Assembly: GCF_017873625.1 (NCBI RefSeq)
Contig: NZ_JAGGKL010000001.1
Coordinates: forward strand, 149,001-213,000
Direction: 5' to 3'
DNA: 64,000 nt
Source of the DNA: Methanobacterium petrolearium
GTDB lineage: Archaea > Methanobacteriota > Methanobacteria > Methanobacteriales > Methanobacteriaceae
The notes under the pieces were generated by a model. That model had not been told where the DNA came from. It ran no database searches and saw only the letters and a program-made list of their open reading frames with translations. Of the stretch, positions 22,901-34,814 are shown piece by piece (position 1 is the stretch's first letter; every line of letters begins with the position of its first letter). The translations under genes were made by a program, and so were the position numbers.

Positions 22901-24502
22901 TGCTCCTACTCCTTTATCTTTACCAGTTGGACTCCAGTAGACAATAGCTACTTTTTTCTCGGAGTTTGGAGTGTATTTTGGGTTGAGTTTAATCCATGCC
23001 TTGCAGCAGTCAACCATCCACTGAATTTGTCTGTCGATAGGAACATTTATCGTGATACCCGCTGCGGTTTTTTCTTCTGAAGCAATAACAATTGGTTCAA
23101 TGATTCCCTGTATTTCCATGTTGGCCATAGTGTAAGATAGATCACTAGAAGAAACACCTATAGTTGCATTTAACCACTCTTCGTATGTTCCATCGGAAGT
23201 CAATGCCTTTACAATAGGCACGTTCAAACGTTCCAGTTCGACAGTTACGTTATCCAAAGGGATCACTGTGTTCCAGCTAGCTGCTCTGTAGTGGATTATT
23301 AGATCAGCAATGGATGCATCATCTTTTATTAGATATTGGTCAACGACTGGTTGTCCTTGCGCATATCCTTCGTGATCGTAGAAGTAAGGTACAACGTTGT
23401 AATCAAGTGCTTCAAAAGCTCTTACCAGTGCATCAATAACTGCAGTGTTTAAATTATTGTAGGCACTTTGTCCAAAACAGATAGCTACTGTTGGTTGGGC
23501 ACTGTCATAGTTCGTATACCAGCTTAAGTAACTGGTTAAATTAGTGAAGTATGTGGTGGCATCAGGGTGGTATATTCCTTCTTTAGGAAGTTTTATTGGG
23601 GTTAGTGGATTTCCACCTGCATTAATTGAGTTTAAATCCAATAATTTAACGCAGAGATAATCTATCAGATTGTTTGAATTGTGAACACTGGTGGTGGTCA
23701 TGTACAAATTTGTATTTTTCCAGTAGGTAGGGATCCAGGAATGTTGGGTCATGTTAACATTACCCACTTCTCTCCAATCAGCAATGCTGTATATGGCTCG
23801 GGTAGCGACTATAGTATTAGATGCCATGGCTTCCTGAAGTCGAATTTTTAGAGATTCATAGTCTGGTGTGCTGGGCCATATTGCATCTACAAAGATCATG
23901 TCGAAACTTTTGAAGTCCATATCTGATGGTATGGCATTTTTTCTTATTATGGTACTTTCAATGTCCTGTCTATTGTTTATGGCTGCAATTAACGCAGGGG
24001 ATATGTTTGAAGTTCCTCCAAGGCCTCCAAGAAGGAATAAAACCTTTGGTTTACCAAGATGGAAATCAACATTGCCTGTCTGTAGTTGACTGCTATTTTC
24101 GGAAACATTGGTTGTTACTTGCTGGGATGATGGTTTATGATTGGGGTAATTTGCGGTTACATTAAAACCGGTTAAATTACTTAAAAATTGTAACTCGTAT
24201 TTTCCATCTGGACCAGTTAAAGTACTGGCCAGCAATTCACCATCATTTTCCGCATTTACAGTCACTTGAGGGAATGGTTCATTGGTTGTACAGTCTAAAA
24301 CTTGCCCTTTAATCACTGTATTCAACAACTGGTTTTCAGAAACCGAATTATTTTCTATATCATGGGGGTCTGTTGTTGAAATTGGATTCTGCTCTATCAC
24401 CCCATCCGTGGTTTTTTCTGCTGATACTGCTCCAGAAAGAGCTAATGTGAAAACAAGGCAGGTTAATAATAGAAACATTTGTTTTGTCACCTGTTTTCTC
24501 AT
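20000..24502 (-). CDS. Secreted, membrane-anchored CobN-like protein
   Basis: A 1500-residue protein with an N-terminal signal peptide (residues 1-28), a carboxypeptidase-regulatory-like beta domain (about 65-140: KGQVLDCTTNEPFPQVTV, GPDGKYELQF), a CobN/magnesium-chelatase H-type region (about 150-1370, with GKHGTVAWLPGK and AMQGHGSAGARAI), a Ser/Gln/Glu-rich linker and a C-terminal transmembrane helix ending FGYFRAR. Cytosolic CobN inserts cobalt into the corrin ring using ATP and CobS/CobT; here signal, glycosylation-type NxS/T sites and the C-terminal anchor put the domain outside the cell, so ATP-driven chelation is doubtful. Metal or tetrapyrrole binding at the surface is inference. GGAGGTGA precedes the ATG. 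Confidence 0.88.
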   Translation of the reverse strand: MRKQVTKQMFLLLTCLVFTLALSGAVSAEKTTDGVIEQNPISTTDPHDIENNSVSENQLLNTVIKGQVLDCTTNEPFPQVTVNAENDGELLASTLTGPDGKYELQFLSNLTGFNVTANYPNHKPSSQQVTTNVSENSSQLQTGNVDFHLGKPKVLFLLGGLGGTSNISPALIAAINNRQDIESTIIRKNAIPSDMDFKSFDMIFVDAIWPSTPDYESLKIRLQEAMASNTIVATRAIYSIADWREVGNVNMTQHSWIPTYWKNTNLYMTTTSVHNSNNLIDYLCVKLLDLNSINAGGNPLTPIKLPKEGIYHPDATTYFTNLTSYLSWYTNYDSAQPTVAICFGQSAYNNLNTAVIDALVRAFEALDYNVVPYFYDHEGYAQGQPVVDQYLIKDDASIADLIIHYRAASWNTVIPLDNVTVELERLNVPIVKALTSDGTYEEWLNATIGVSSSDLSYTMANMEIQGIIEPIVIASEEKTAAGITINVPIDRQIQWMVDCCKAWIKLNPKYTPNSEKKVAIVYWSPTGKDKGVGASHLDVYASIPELLQALKDSGYNLGKEPLPDTETLVNLTRNQGLNIGLWAPGELKKLVENYPVILISEEEYLNWFNSLNAAKRQEVIDMWGEPPGDIMMYEKNGKKYLVLPVIQFGNVIIAPEPSRGYNQDQDALYHSGTVPPTHQYLAFYFWLNNGFGADAVIDFGKHGTVAWLPGKSGSGLDCENDWPAIVSQDMPVIYVFTVEGSESTLPKRRQNAVIISHLIPSMTIAGLYGDLAVLSDKIEQYETTIDLSVKEEYKKSITQLVLDLKLNEDLNLDMTLATTNFDAFADKIHDYLTELESEFITNGLHILGTVPTGDKMLYMVQSLLGYNFREYMQNNNLTDEQIYQLLNQTLIQNKTVSEAQNAVLGKESPEMTNYLNLAIKYKGYLGECNQEIDSLLEALNGGYVPSGAMGDPIKNPEVLPTGTNLYSFDPRVMPTEEAWNIGVQLVDEMLARYLQEKGECPTKIAFMLWATHTIQDKGVMEAEILYLLGVKPIRDPVSKYITGVELIENLGRPRIDVLVTTTALYLNDYPYTLDVLDKAIRLAATANDTTYPNYVKLNSEAIYQQLIALGYNETQAINASTSRIFSQEPGNHHNPLEDAIVMSDTWESDEKLADSYIETFGNVYGLGGSSVHTSDLYSMNLASSQVAMFRRYVDANTLLSGDDYAAYFGGLGLAIRTVSGNDPLMWISNLENPNNPLIESLSESLAKDVRTTYYNPKWILAMQGHGSAGARAITGFVENMFMWDVTSPGSVTNGMWDDAYKVYVQDKYGLGIKNWFNSNNPYAAQSMYAKMMDAARKEYWQTNDAIKMDLANQWAESVITSGVACCDCTCANMALVEWASTYLNPDMLSKLNTKMYEATGQARFAPSPTPSQTQPQYSSQPQSTGTTSQSSSQSSGVVGEASEQSESQESVSPGEQGQAKAYEVSEESNSGTSDSSLPAAAIVGVIALVCLIGFGYFRAR

Positions 24503-24575
24503 ATTTTTTCACCTCCTTTTTTTTAATATTATATTTGGGTCAGCATTACTAGTGTAATACAATATATATACTTTT
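24503..24575 (-). promoter_or_regulatory. Promoter of the CobN-like gene with operator-like palindrome
   Basis: Reading on the minus strand: a TATA box (AGTATATATATTG, about 24561-24573), then the near-palindrome ATTACACTAGTAAT (24545-24558), then the strong ribosome site GGAGGTGA before the ATG. The palindrome lies between TATA and the expected start of transcription, where a repressor would act. The regulator is unknown. Confidence 0.55.
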
Positions 24576-24795
24576 ATCTTATTACTAAAATAAAAAATAG
24601 AGTTTAATCGTAATACAAATTTAATAAGTAATAAAAAATTATTGATTTTCCACGATTTTTCAATAAATAAAATTTAAGTTACATAAACATTAATCACGAT
24701 TTATCATGATTAAAAATTAGAAATTTAGCTTTATTTTCATTTTTGATATTTAAATTTATTAAAAACGGGGTAATCACACCAATTATGGATGTATT

Positions 24796-24863
24796 ATGCA
24801 AACTAGAATCGGATGTTCCAGAATTACCCCGCGTGGAAACCTCATAAGCCTTATCTTCGCCCG
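24796..24863 (-). pseudogene. Remnant of a second CobN-like gene (C-terminal tail)
   Basis: On the minus strand this stretch translates to GEDKAYEVSTRGNSGTSDSS followed by LHNTSIIGVIT, closely matching the tail of the intact gene (GQAKAYEVSEESNSGTSDSS then LPAAAIVGVIA). An in-frame TGA lies just upstream of the matching segment and nothing recognisable precedes it, so only the linker and the start of the membrane anchor survive. It is the fossil of a tandem paralogue, or of a recombination between copies. Confidence 0.8.
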
Positions 24864-25126
24864 ATCACCACGAATTCTAAAAAATCAGAGTACAAAGTTT
24901 AAAAAAAGCAGGGGGGGGAGGCTGAGTTTTGTTCCTAATAAGTCTTCTCACAGACATTACTACTATGTGACGTTTCTAGATTTCTAATCATTTTCAATGT
25001 TGTGTGGGGTAGTATTCAACCAAACCCCAATTTTCCTAGAGTTCAGTGTTGAGGAGGGGGTTAGTATATTGATTTATCTGAATTGAAAGCTTTGGAAAAT
25101 AAGAAAAATAATGTTAATCCCATAAA
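24864..25126. other. Decayed intergenic DNA upstream of the CobN remnant
   Basis: No gene. A run of eight G (about 24911-24918) after a run of A resembles the flank just downstream of the intact CobN-like gene (19975-19993). ACCAAACCCC near 25018-25027 resembles the codons for the IGFGYF end of the intact protein. These may be traces of yet another degenerate copy, but the matches are short. Confidence 0.35.
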
Positions 25127-26329
25127 TTAACTTTTTATGGATATCAAATTCTTCCAGTCATCAAATACTACATCTAATCCGCACATACTGGGCACGTAGT
25201 TTGCTGCCTTGGCAGAATCAACACCGATCACTTTAAAACCCAGGTCTTCTATAGGAGCTACCACCATGCAGGTATCACAGACAACATGACCACCTGCCTT
25301 TTCAATGGTTTTAGTGTAGCCCATTCTATCAGAAGCAGCTTTAATGGAGATGGAGGTGCACACCCACAATTCATTGTCAAGCCGTTTATCCGTTAAAAAC
25401 CTGGCAACTTCACCGATCTCTTCTAAAGAAGCATGAGGACATCCAAGACATACCAAATCCGGTTTTTTGCTGGAAATGGATAGTTTTTCCCGGGTTTCTT
25501 TGACATTTTCCCGGGTTATGGTTAATTTATCCAAATTGGCAAGCTGTTTATTTACATCCTTATATTCTGGAGTTACCTTCTCCACATGGTAAAGAGCCAC
25601 AGCTCCTGAAGAAGCCAGCGCAGCACCTAGGGCTTTTAACTCGTTAACTTTTGGGATTTTTTGCTTGTTACTTTTTAATTGGAAATAGGGCACACCACTT
25701 CCCACTGTTTTCCCAACCTGGTATCCCAGTGCACCGTAATCAGAGCCATTTAAGGGGGTTTCAACCTCTACCAGCAGGTTGGGAATTCTTCCTTCATCCA
25801 AATGGTAACCGTAATTAGGGGTTCTTCCACATATGGCTGCGGATAATGCTCCTGGACCTCCTTCCCTGTTGGTCCGGGCTCCCAAAACTGAGTTAGCATA
25901 ACAAACAGCAGACGACTCTGACCAGGCAACGTGACTGCCTAATATGGGCACATTACCTACAAGGTAGGGAGTGCAGGTGCAGGTGGTGCTGATTCCCATT
26001 TTACGGTAGGAGTCTACAATAAGGAGCTGTTTTTTGGTGAATTCTTCACTAAAACCAAGTTCATGCCACTGGTCCAGATCAACGCCTGCCGGGTTGAGGG
26101 TGCTGGGAACACGAACCTGGGCACCTTCACCAACCAGATCCTCCAGGTACTCTAAACCTGCATCCCCAATGGTTTTGTAGGAAACTCCGGATATTTGGGC
26201 GGATACTACTTCTACCATACCATTGGCTTGGTAAATATCTCCCAGAGCAACCAAAATTTCCATGGATTTTGCCACAGCAGGCCCATATTCGCCTGCATAC
26301 ATTTTTTCCTCTTCTCGGGTAAGATGCAT
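25127..26329 (-). CDS. Aconitase X large subunit (probable phosphomevalonate dehydratase)
   Basis: A 400-residue member of the AcnX/DUF521 family. Archaeal members form the large subunit of mevalonate-5-phosphate dehydratase in the archaeal mevalonate pathway to isoprenoid lipids. Seen: [18 protein letters not shown] at the start, [25 protein letters not shown] and CDTCMVVAP, the cysteines expected to hold the Fe-S cluster. I chose the ATG at 26329 because GAGG sits six bases upstream; an ATG at 26341 would contain that site. The small subunit (DUF126) is not adjacent, so it must be encoded elsewhere. The neighbour upstream is a RecJ-like gene, with no pathway link. Confidence 0.87.
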   Translation of the reverse strand: MHLTREEEKMYAGEYGPAVAKSMEILVALGDIYQANGMVEVVSAQISGVSYKTIGDAGLEYLEDLVGEGAQVRVPSTLNPAGVDLDQWHELGFSEEFTKKQLLIVDSYRKMGISTTCTCTPYLVGNVPILGSHVAWSESSAVCYANSVLGARTNREGGPGALSAAICGRTPNYGYHLDEGRIPNLLVEVETPLNGSDYGALGYQVGKTVGSGVPYFQLKSNKQKIPKVNELKALGAALASSGAVALYHVEKVTPEYKDVNKQLANLDKLTITRENVKETREKLSISSKKPDLVCLGCPHASLEEIGEVARFLTDKRLDNELWVCTSISIKAASDRMGYTKTIEKAGGHVVCDTCMVVAPIEDLGFKVIGVDSAKAANYVPSMCGLDVVFDDWKNLISIKS

Positions 26330-26470
26330 GAAATGCCTCATTTGTAGATTTTTTAATTCTTAGATATTTATTTAGTTCTCAGAATCCTTTTTTAGTTCTT
26401 AAAATCTCCTTCAAATTTGGAAAAGGAGTTAAATTGACAGTAACTGTAAATTATGTTGCATTGGTTTTAT

Positions 26471-28196
<1,726 letters not shown>

Positions 28197-28317
28197 TAAA
28201 TCACCTCTATAATCTTCAATTTTCTTTATTAATCAATTAACCTGATATTTAATTAGTTCATTTTAATTAGTTCATCTATAAGTCAACTGGGGTTTAAGAT
28301 TAATTAATTCCTGGTGA

Positions 28318-28890
28318 CTATAAATCTTTATACCAGCAGGCAAAATTCTCCAGGGAACGTCGGCGATGGGATAACTCATTTTTTTCTTCTCTAGTGAGCT
28401 CACCGAAGGTCTTATCGTATCCTTCTGGTATGAAAAGTGGATCGTATGCGAAGCCATGCTTTCCTTTTTCTTGATGTGCTATTTGCCCTCCGACTACGCC
28501 TAAAAAAGTCTTGGGCTCGGTCTTGGGTGTTGCAAACCCAATTACCGACCTGAACTCAGCGTAACGGTCTTGGACATTGTCCATCAGTTTTAAAATGCCC
28601 GAATTACCCAGGGTGTCTTGCACGTAAGATGAATAGGTACCCGGAAACCATTTAAGAGAGCGAATAAACAGACCAGCATCTTCTACAATGATTGGTTTTT
28701 CCAATCGTCTGGCAACATCTTTTCCTCCGAAGATGGAAACGTCTGCCAGTTCTCCTTGGATTTCTGGGTAGCCCAGATCTATGTGTTCCAGTTCGATATC
28801 GAACTTTTGGAAGATTCCTTGAGCTTCTTTTACTTTGTGTTGGTTACCAGTTATAAAGGTTATGACTAAACTATCTTCATTTTTATTCAT
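28318..28890 (-). CDS. rdgB: XTP/dITP diphosphatase (HAM1/RdgB family)
   Basis: House-cleaning pyrophosphatase that removes ITP, dITP and XTP from nucleotide pools. The 190-residue product has [16 protein letters not shown] at the start, [16 protein letters not shown], the [13 protein letters not shown] motif and the C-terminal [10 protein letters not shown]. All are standard family residues. GGTGA precedes the ATG. It lies upstream of rps15 in the same direction (121-bp gap). Confidence 0.96.
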   Translation of the reverse strand: MNKNEDSLVITFITGNQHKVKEAQGIFQKFDIELEHIDLGYPEIQGELADVSIFGGKDVARRLEKPIIVEDAGLFIRSLKWFPGTYSSYVQDTLGNSGILKLMDNVQDRYAEFRSVIGFATPKTEPKTFLGVVGGQIAHQEKGKHGFAYDPLFIPEGYDKTFGELTREEKNELSHRRRSLENFACWYKDL

Positions 28891-29073
28891 AATGTTTCAC
28901 CGAAATAATAGATTCTTGGTTAGTAATAGCTTAAATCTTATCACAATAAGCGAACTTATTTCCTTATTTAGAATTTTTATTCAAAATTTTTAATCACAGA
29001 GAATTATGTTTTTAAAAGGTAAAGGCATATTTAATAAAAAGTTTAAGAAAAAGAAATTTCAATGGATAGTCAT

Positions 29074-29577
29074 TTAATCAACTTTAATAACCACATTTTC
29101 CTCATTAAGGATTTTTTTATAAGCTTCGGCCTCAATAATAGTCTTTAACTTTGATAGAGGAAGTTGTATCCCCTTAGATTCAAGGCCTAATGCAATTTTT
29201 TTAATATCCTCATATTCTGCTTTTAAGGATATAACTTGATCATCACCATTTTTCAGGTATTTAACGCGTACTTCTGACTCAAACAGTTTATTTCCAGCTT
29301 CGATTGTCACTTTTCGGGAGTTAATCTCAAATGGGAGGGGGATGTGTTCTGTTTTAAAAGTTTTTATTCCTAATGTACCTAATTCCAGGGCAAGTAAAGC
29401 AGATACATCTTCCTGGTGTTGTTGGTCAACATCCACTAAAAAAATATATTCAACACGTCCTTTTTTAGTGATACCATTAAGGACGTGTATGTTTTTGGCT
29501 CCTTTCTCCATAGTCCTTTCAATCACGTAAGGCAAGCCTTCGGCTGGTAGATCATCAACAGTAGTCATCAACAGCAT
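29074..29577 (-). CDS. LarC C-terminal-like protein (stand-alone)
   Basis: A 167-residue protein resembling the C-terminal part (LarC2) of the nickel-insertion cyclometallase LarC: TTVDDLPAEGLPYVIERTMEKGA matches the ETNxDDxTgExLgyVmE element, followed by EYIFLVDVDQQH, TLGIKTFKTEHIPL and VRVKYL ... AEYEDIKKIAL. The N-terminal LarC half is absent. In bacteria LarC loads nickel into the NPN cofactor. GAGGT five bases before the ATG supports the start. It lies 15 bp after the 594-aa gene, so the two are an operon. Confidence 0.75.
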   Translation of the reverse strand: MLLMTTVDDLPAEGLPYVIERTMEKGAKNIHVLNGITKKGRVEYIFLVDVDQQHQEDVSALLALELGTLGIKTFKTEHIPLPFEINSRKVTIEAGNKLFESEVRVKYLKNGDDQVISLKAEYEDIKKIALGLESKGIQLPLSKLKTIIEAEAYKKILNEENVVIKVD

Positions 29578-29592
29578 TGTTTACCTCATGGA

Positions 29593-31377
29593 TTAAAGTT
29601 CTGCCATTATTTTTATAGCACGTTTACAAACTTCTTCTGCTCTTTGAATTCCTCCAGGAATTGCTGAAGATACGTATGCTCCATTCACGGCCTGTTTGGC
29701 TATTTCGTTTGGTGTTAGGTCGCTTCCCATTGCAGCAGCCACGGCTGACGGTACTATGATGTTTATAATAGTATGGCCACACAGTTGTAATTCGGTCACT
29801 GGAACAGCTGCTAATGGAATCACTTCCAATATGTCAGTTTTTTTGTTGATCACTGCATCTGGGATCACATTCTGGGATAAACCATCCAGTACTATTTTTT
29901 TTCCATCAATGGTTATTTCTACTGCTGCGTCTGTGTCGAATCCACAGTATCTTTTAAGGAAGGCATTAGGACTTCTTCTAGCGCATCCTTGGTAACGGGT
30001 TATATCTATCTTTATATCTTTTCCCATCATTTGACTGAAAAGGACACTGCAGGCATTTTCCACATTTTCCACTTTCTCATCGTCCAGCATGCGCACAATG
30101 TTATCCAGTTTGTTGCCTTCTTTCAGTTTATCGTAGGTGAATTTAGCTCGGTCAGATACTGCACGTGTTAGTCCACCATCTGTGGCCAGTATCATTGCTT
30201 TGGTCACTGGTCCTCTTTTAACCTGTTCTGATTTACGAGATATGGTGTTGGTGGCTACTTTGGCCAGTTCTGGTTCAAGCCAAAAGTTTTCTTTGATTTC
30301 TTTTATTTTTTCTGAGGCAGCCTCCAAGTCTCCATCGCTGCTGATGAGCACTTTCATGGCCAGTACCGCATCTGCAGTCATATGACCTAGTGGGGGTTGT
30401 AATGGTCCACCAGAGAAACCTGCACCAATGGCCAGGGATTCTTCGAATGAGGATAACATTTCTTCGAAGGCCATCATACCTATAACTGAAGGTCCTCCAA
30501 TATCTTTTAATATAACACCCAAATCACCCACCAGGCGCGCGGTGTCATATTCCTCTCCGGTTCCTCTGATATGAAGTTTTTCAGGGAGTCCCGTTGCTTG
30601 AACTGCACCTACTCCGGCAACGTATGCACTGTTGTCTTTGAAAATTGCGCCGTATTCCTCCCCGACTTCGGAATCAGGATGGACTATTTCCAGTATAGCT
30701 GCAGCTCCAAATATTGCGGCGGTTATTGGGCTGGGGGGCATGCCTACGTTGGCATAAGCTTTTAACATACCCTTTGCCCCTGCGGCCGCGCCATTTTTCG
30801 CAATTTCTGGGAAAGCTACGTCTTCTCCTAGGGCTCCGTGGCCATAAAGTGGCCCTCCACCCACACCCATGGGCATGATGCTTCCGTCTACTTCGGGGAT
30901 GATCTTATTCTCATAAACAGCATCATATACAGCTCTAACTGCCGCATATCCAGATATCCTGTTGTTTACCTTGGCGGTGGGCACGGCTATGACACCGCAA
31001 CGATCTACTCCTGCGATTATCCTGGCCATTGCCCCTAACTTCCTGTTACCTGCGGGTACTCCTGCCTGGGCATTGGTACCTGCGAAATAACAAAGACAAG
31101 CACTTATGAGGGCGGCATTTGCTGGGTCAGCTCCTGCGAGCTCTGCTGCTTCTATTGCTTTTCTTAATACGTCATCTATCGGTAATCGTTGGACGTTGTG
31201 GTCAGTGAGTCTTATTTCTGTCCCCCTCAGAACATCTTCAGCAATGGAGTTTGCTGCGCATATGGCAGCGATGTTTAACATACCATGACCTTTGGTCAGA
31301 GCTTCTATCCGATCATTGGTCATCATATCTATATCGGAGGTTGAAGCCATAATTGCTGCAATTATTTCTTTTTCCAT
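29593..31377 (-). CDS. Conserved-looking protein of unknown function, 594 aa
   Basis: I do not recognise the family. The protein is rich in Gly, Ala and Ile, has no signal peptide and appears cytosolic. Notable stretches: ASTSDIDMMTNDRIEALTKG, FAGTNAQAGVPAGNRKLGAM, IMPMGVGGGPLYGHGALGED, YANVGMPPSPITAAIFGAAA, GFSGGPLQPPLGHMTADAVL and YQGCARRSPNAFLKRYCGF with two cysteines. The glycine-rich loops look like substrate or cofactor sites rather than P-loops, and the helical Ala-rich part recalls serine-dehydratase/desulfidase-like folds, but I cannot assign it. Its tight operon with the LarC2-like gene suggests a metal or cofactor link. GTGAT precedes the ATG. Confidence 0.8.
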   Translation of the reverse strand: MEKEIIAAIMASTSDIDMMTNDRIEALTKGHGMLNIAAICAANSIAEDVLRGTEIRLTDHNVQRLPIDDVLRKAIEAAELAGADPANAALISACLCYFAGTNAQAGVPAGNRKLGAMARIIAGVDRCGVIAVPTAKVNNRISGYAAVRAVYDAVYENKIIPEVDGSIMPMGVGGGPLYGHGALGEDVAFPEIAKNGAAAGAKGMLKAYANVGMPPSPITAAIFGAAAILEIVHPDSEVGEEYGAIFKDNSAYVAGVGAVQATGLPEKLHIRGTGEEYDTARLVGDLGVILKDIGGPSVIGMMAFEEMLSSFEESLAIGAGFSGGPLQPPLGHMTADAVLAMKVLISSDGDLEAASEKIKEIKENFWLEPELAKVATNTISRKSEQVKRGPVTKAMILATDGGLTRAVSDRAKFTYDKLKEGNKLDNIVRMLDDEKVENVENACSVLFSQMMGKDIKIDITRYQGCARRSPNAFLKRYCGFDTDAAVEITIDGKKIVLDGLSQNVIPDAVINKKTDILEVIPLAAVPVTELQLCGHTIINIIVPSAVAAAMGSDLTPNEIAKQAVNGAYVSSAIPGGIQRAEEVCKRAIKIMAEL

Positions 31378-31686
31378 AGAATCACTGCGTATATTTTATG
31401 GAGATGGTTTCATATAATTTTTTTCCGACAACATGGTTCTATATTAACTTAGATCAAAAAATTATTATGTGGGATGCTTTATATGGAAGTTTTAAATCGT
31501 AATATCACTTTAAAATACTTGTTAAAATGGAAATAAACATTTAAAAAACTAGTGTGATCTAAACTAGTAGAGTTAATGGGCTGATATAATTATATCTTCC
31601 TTGAATGTTCCTACTCAATATTTTTTTGTGTGGTTATAAAAAAAATTATAACTTATAACTAATAAGTTATAACTTTCTAGTTATTT
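31378..31686. other. Intergenic region between kae1-bud32 and the 594-aa gene
   Basis: No gene. It holds the promoter of the 594-aa/LarC2-like operon (minus strand; TATA-like elements in the 31430-31500 AT-rich stretch) and, at its right end, the kae1-bud32 terminator built from ATAACTTAT/ATAAGTTAT arms. Confidence 0.5.
31638..31670 (-). terminator. Hairpin plus T-run after kae1-bud32
   Basis: On the minus strand the perfect 9-bp arms ATAACTTAT and ATAAGTTAT (31670-31662 and 31656-31648) enclose a 5-base loop and are followed by AA and eight T (31645-31638). This is a terminator-like layout 17 bp after the kae1-bud32 stop. The arms are also the AACTTATAA motif that recurs near parA and between uppP and ilvE. 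Confidence 0.65.
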
Positions 31687-33351
<1,665 letters not shown>

Positions 33352-33488
33352 TTAAAATTCTGAAAATGTTATTTTAATGAATTTAATCAATAAATTGATT
33401 TAGATTAGTTACGTTTAATTGATAGTTTCTTGTAATTCCTATGTTATGGTTACAAAATACAGTAACTTATTTGTCTGGTAACAAGTTT

Positions 33489-33536
33489 TTATTTTATATA
33501 TCACCTCACCCTATCCTTTATAAGTGAAGGTTCACT
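33489..33536 (+). promoter_or_regulatory. Promoter of the cobT-like gene with operator-like palindrome
   Basis: TTTTATATAT at about 33492-33501 is a good archaeal TATA box. AGTGAAGGTTCACT (33523-33536), symmetrical apart from its two central bases, falls at the expected transcription start, 22 bp upstream of the ATG. It is directly followed by AGTG, extending an ACTAGT core similar to that in the CobN-like promoter. The binding protein is unknown. Confidence 0.5.
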
Positions 33537-33557
33537 AGTGGATTTTGGATTGATAAC

Positions 33558-34625
33558 ATGGATAAGACCGTTAAAAGTTTCGGATCACGAGACATACTAC
33601 ACAAACTACAGAATAAGGATTCATTATTTTTATGCGTAATTGCATCTACATTAACATCACGTATACCTGATATAACTGGTGCGGGAGCTTCACCTGAGCT
33701 CACTGATTACACACCAGCCGCAGATGTGGAGTTGATTGCTCATGGTGAACCCAAATGTCTTCCGGACATACCACAAACAGTGGTGGAAGATCAGGCCGCA
33801 CCCACCCCAGCAGTAATCACTAAAGCATCCCTTGAAATGGCCGATATTCCTTTTTTAGTAGCGGATGCGGGTTCTGCTGTCAAACCCAACCTTCCCTATG
33901 TTAATATAAATGATAAACAGGGACAAAATATTTTAACCGGCAAAGCAGTTGAAAATCCCGGTAAAATATTTAACAAGGGTAAAATGTTGGGAGAAACCCT
34001 TTCCAGACTCACCAGTTACGTTGTAATTGGTGAAAGCACTCCTGCCGGCACCACCACTGCTTTAGGGGTTCTGGAGGCCATGGGCTATGATGCCTGGGGT
34101 AAGGTCAGTGGAAGCACACCGGAAAACCCCCACTCACTCAAACGCCAAACCGTGGAAAAAGGTCTTCAGGCAGCTGGTTTACTGGATAAAATTCCTCTGG
34201 ATCCATACCAAGCAGTGGGGGCTGTTGGAGATCCAATGATTCCTGCAGTGGCAGGGATCACTGCAGGGAGTACTGTACCTGTGATTTTGGCAGGCGGAAC
34301 ACAGATGACTGCGGTGTGTGCATTCTTAAAAGAAGCAATCACTGATTTTAATTTTGATGAGGTTTCTATTGCCACCACCATATTCGTGGCCAAGGATGAA
34401 ACTTCCGATATCAACTTCATTGCCCGGCAAATTGCACCATTGAACATATTTGCAGTTGACCCTGGATTTGAAAAATCAGAAACCCATGGACTTATAAATT
34501 ACACCCGGGGAGTGGTTAAAGAAGGTGTTGGGGCTGGAGGGGCAATGCTAGCTGCTAATCTTAAAGGGGTCTCGGTAGATGATATCAGATTAAAAACAGA
34601 GGAACTTTGCCGGGAAATTTTTTAA
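33558..34625 (+). CDS. cobT: Archaeal CobT-like phosphoribosyltransferase (nicotinate-nucleotide type)
   Basis: A 355-residue protein of the archaeal/cyanobacterial CobT-related family that activates the lower-ligand base of cobamides. Features: DITGAGASPELTDYTPAADVE, the Gly-rich VVIGESTPAGTTTALGVLEAMG, SGSTPENPHSLK, AGGTQM and a C-terminal GVVKEGVGAGGAML. Methanogens use 5-hydroxybenzimidazole as lower ligand, so that base is the likely substrate; this is inference. Weak ribosome site; the TATA box upstream suggests a short leader. Confidence 0.85.
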   Translation: MDKTVKSFGSRDILHKLQNKDSLFLCVIASTLTSRIPDITGAGASPELTDYTPAADVELIAHGEPKCLPDIPQTVVEDQAAPTPAVITKASLEMADIPFLVADAGSAVKPNLPYVNINDKQGQNILTGKAVENPGKIFNKGKMLGETLSRLTSYVVIGESTPAGTTTALGVLEAMGYDAWGKVSGSTPENPHSLKRQTVEKGLQAAGLLDKIPLDPYQAVGAVGDPMIPAVAGITAGSTVPVILAGGTQMTAVCAFLKEAITDFNFDEVSIATTIFVAKDETSDINFIARQIAPLNIFAVDPGFEKSETHGLINYTRGVVKEGVGAGGAMLAANLKGVSVDDIRLKTEELCREIF

Positions 34626-34635
34626 GGGAGGATTA

Positions 34636-34655
34636 AAAAGGGATTTATCCCTTTT
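34636..34655 (+). terminator. Hairpin after the cobT-like gene
   Basis: AAAAGGGAT and ATCCCTTTT form perfect 9-bp arms with two bases between them, 11 bp after the stop codon. The final T residues belong to the stem; no longer T-run follows. Probable transcript end or stability hairpin. Confidence 0.5.
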
Positions 34656-34814
34656 ACCATGCGTTATCTAATTTGTTGGGAAAATTCAACCATTTTTCTA
34701 GTACCCGAAGGTTGGAAAATTGAAGATGCCTTCCTGGAAAAATACACCAATTAGACCTGGAAAAAGGATATAACAACTCAAAACAATAACCTCAAATGAT
34801 GGGGGAGATGTTTA

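Noticed and set aside
25012..25035. A second CobN-like remnant (ACCAAACCCC resembling the IGFGYF codons)
   Set aside because: The match is about ten bases and needs a frameshift, so I mention it only as a possibility within the intergenic entry.
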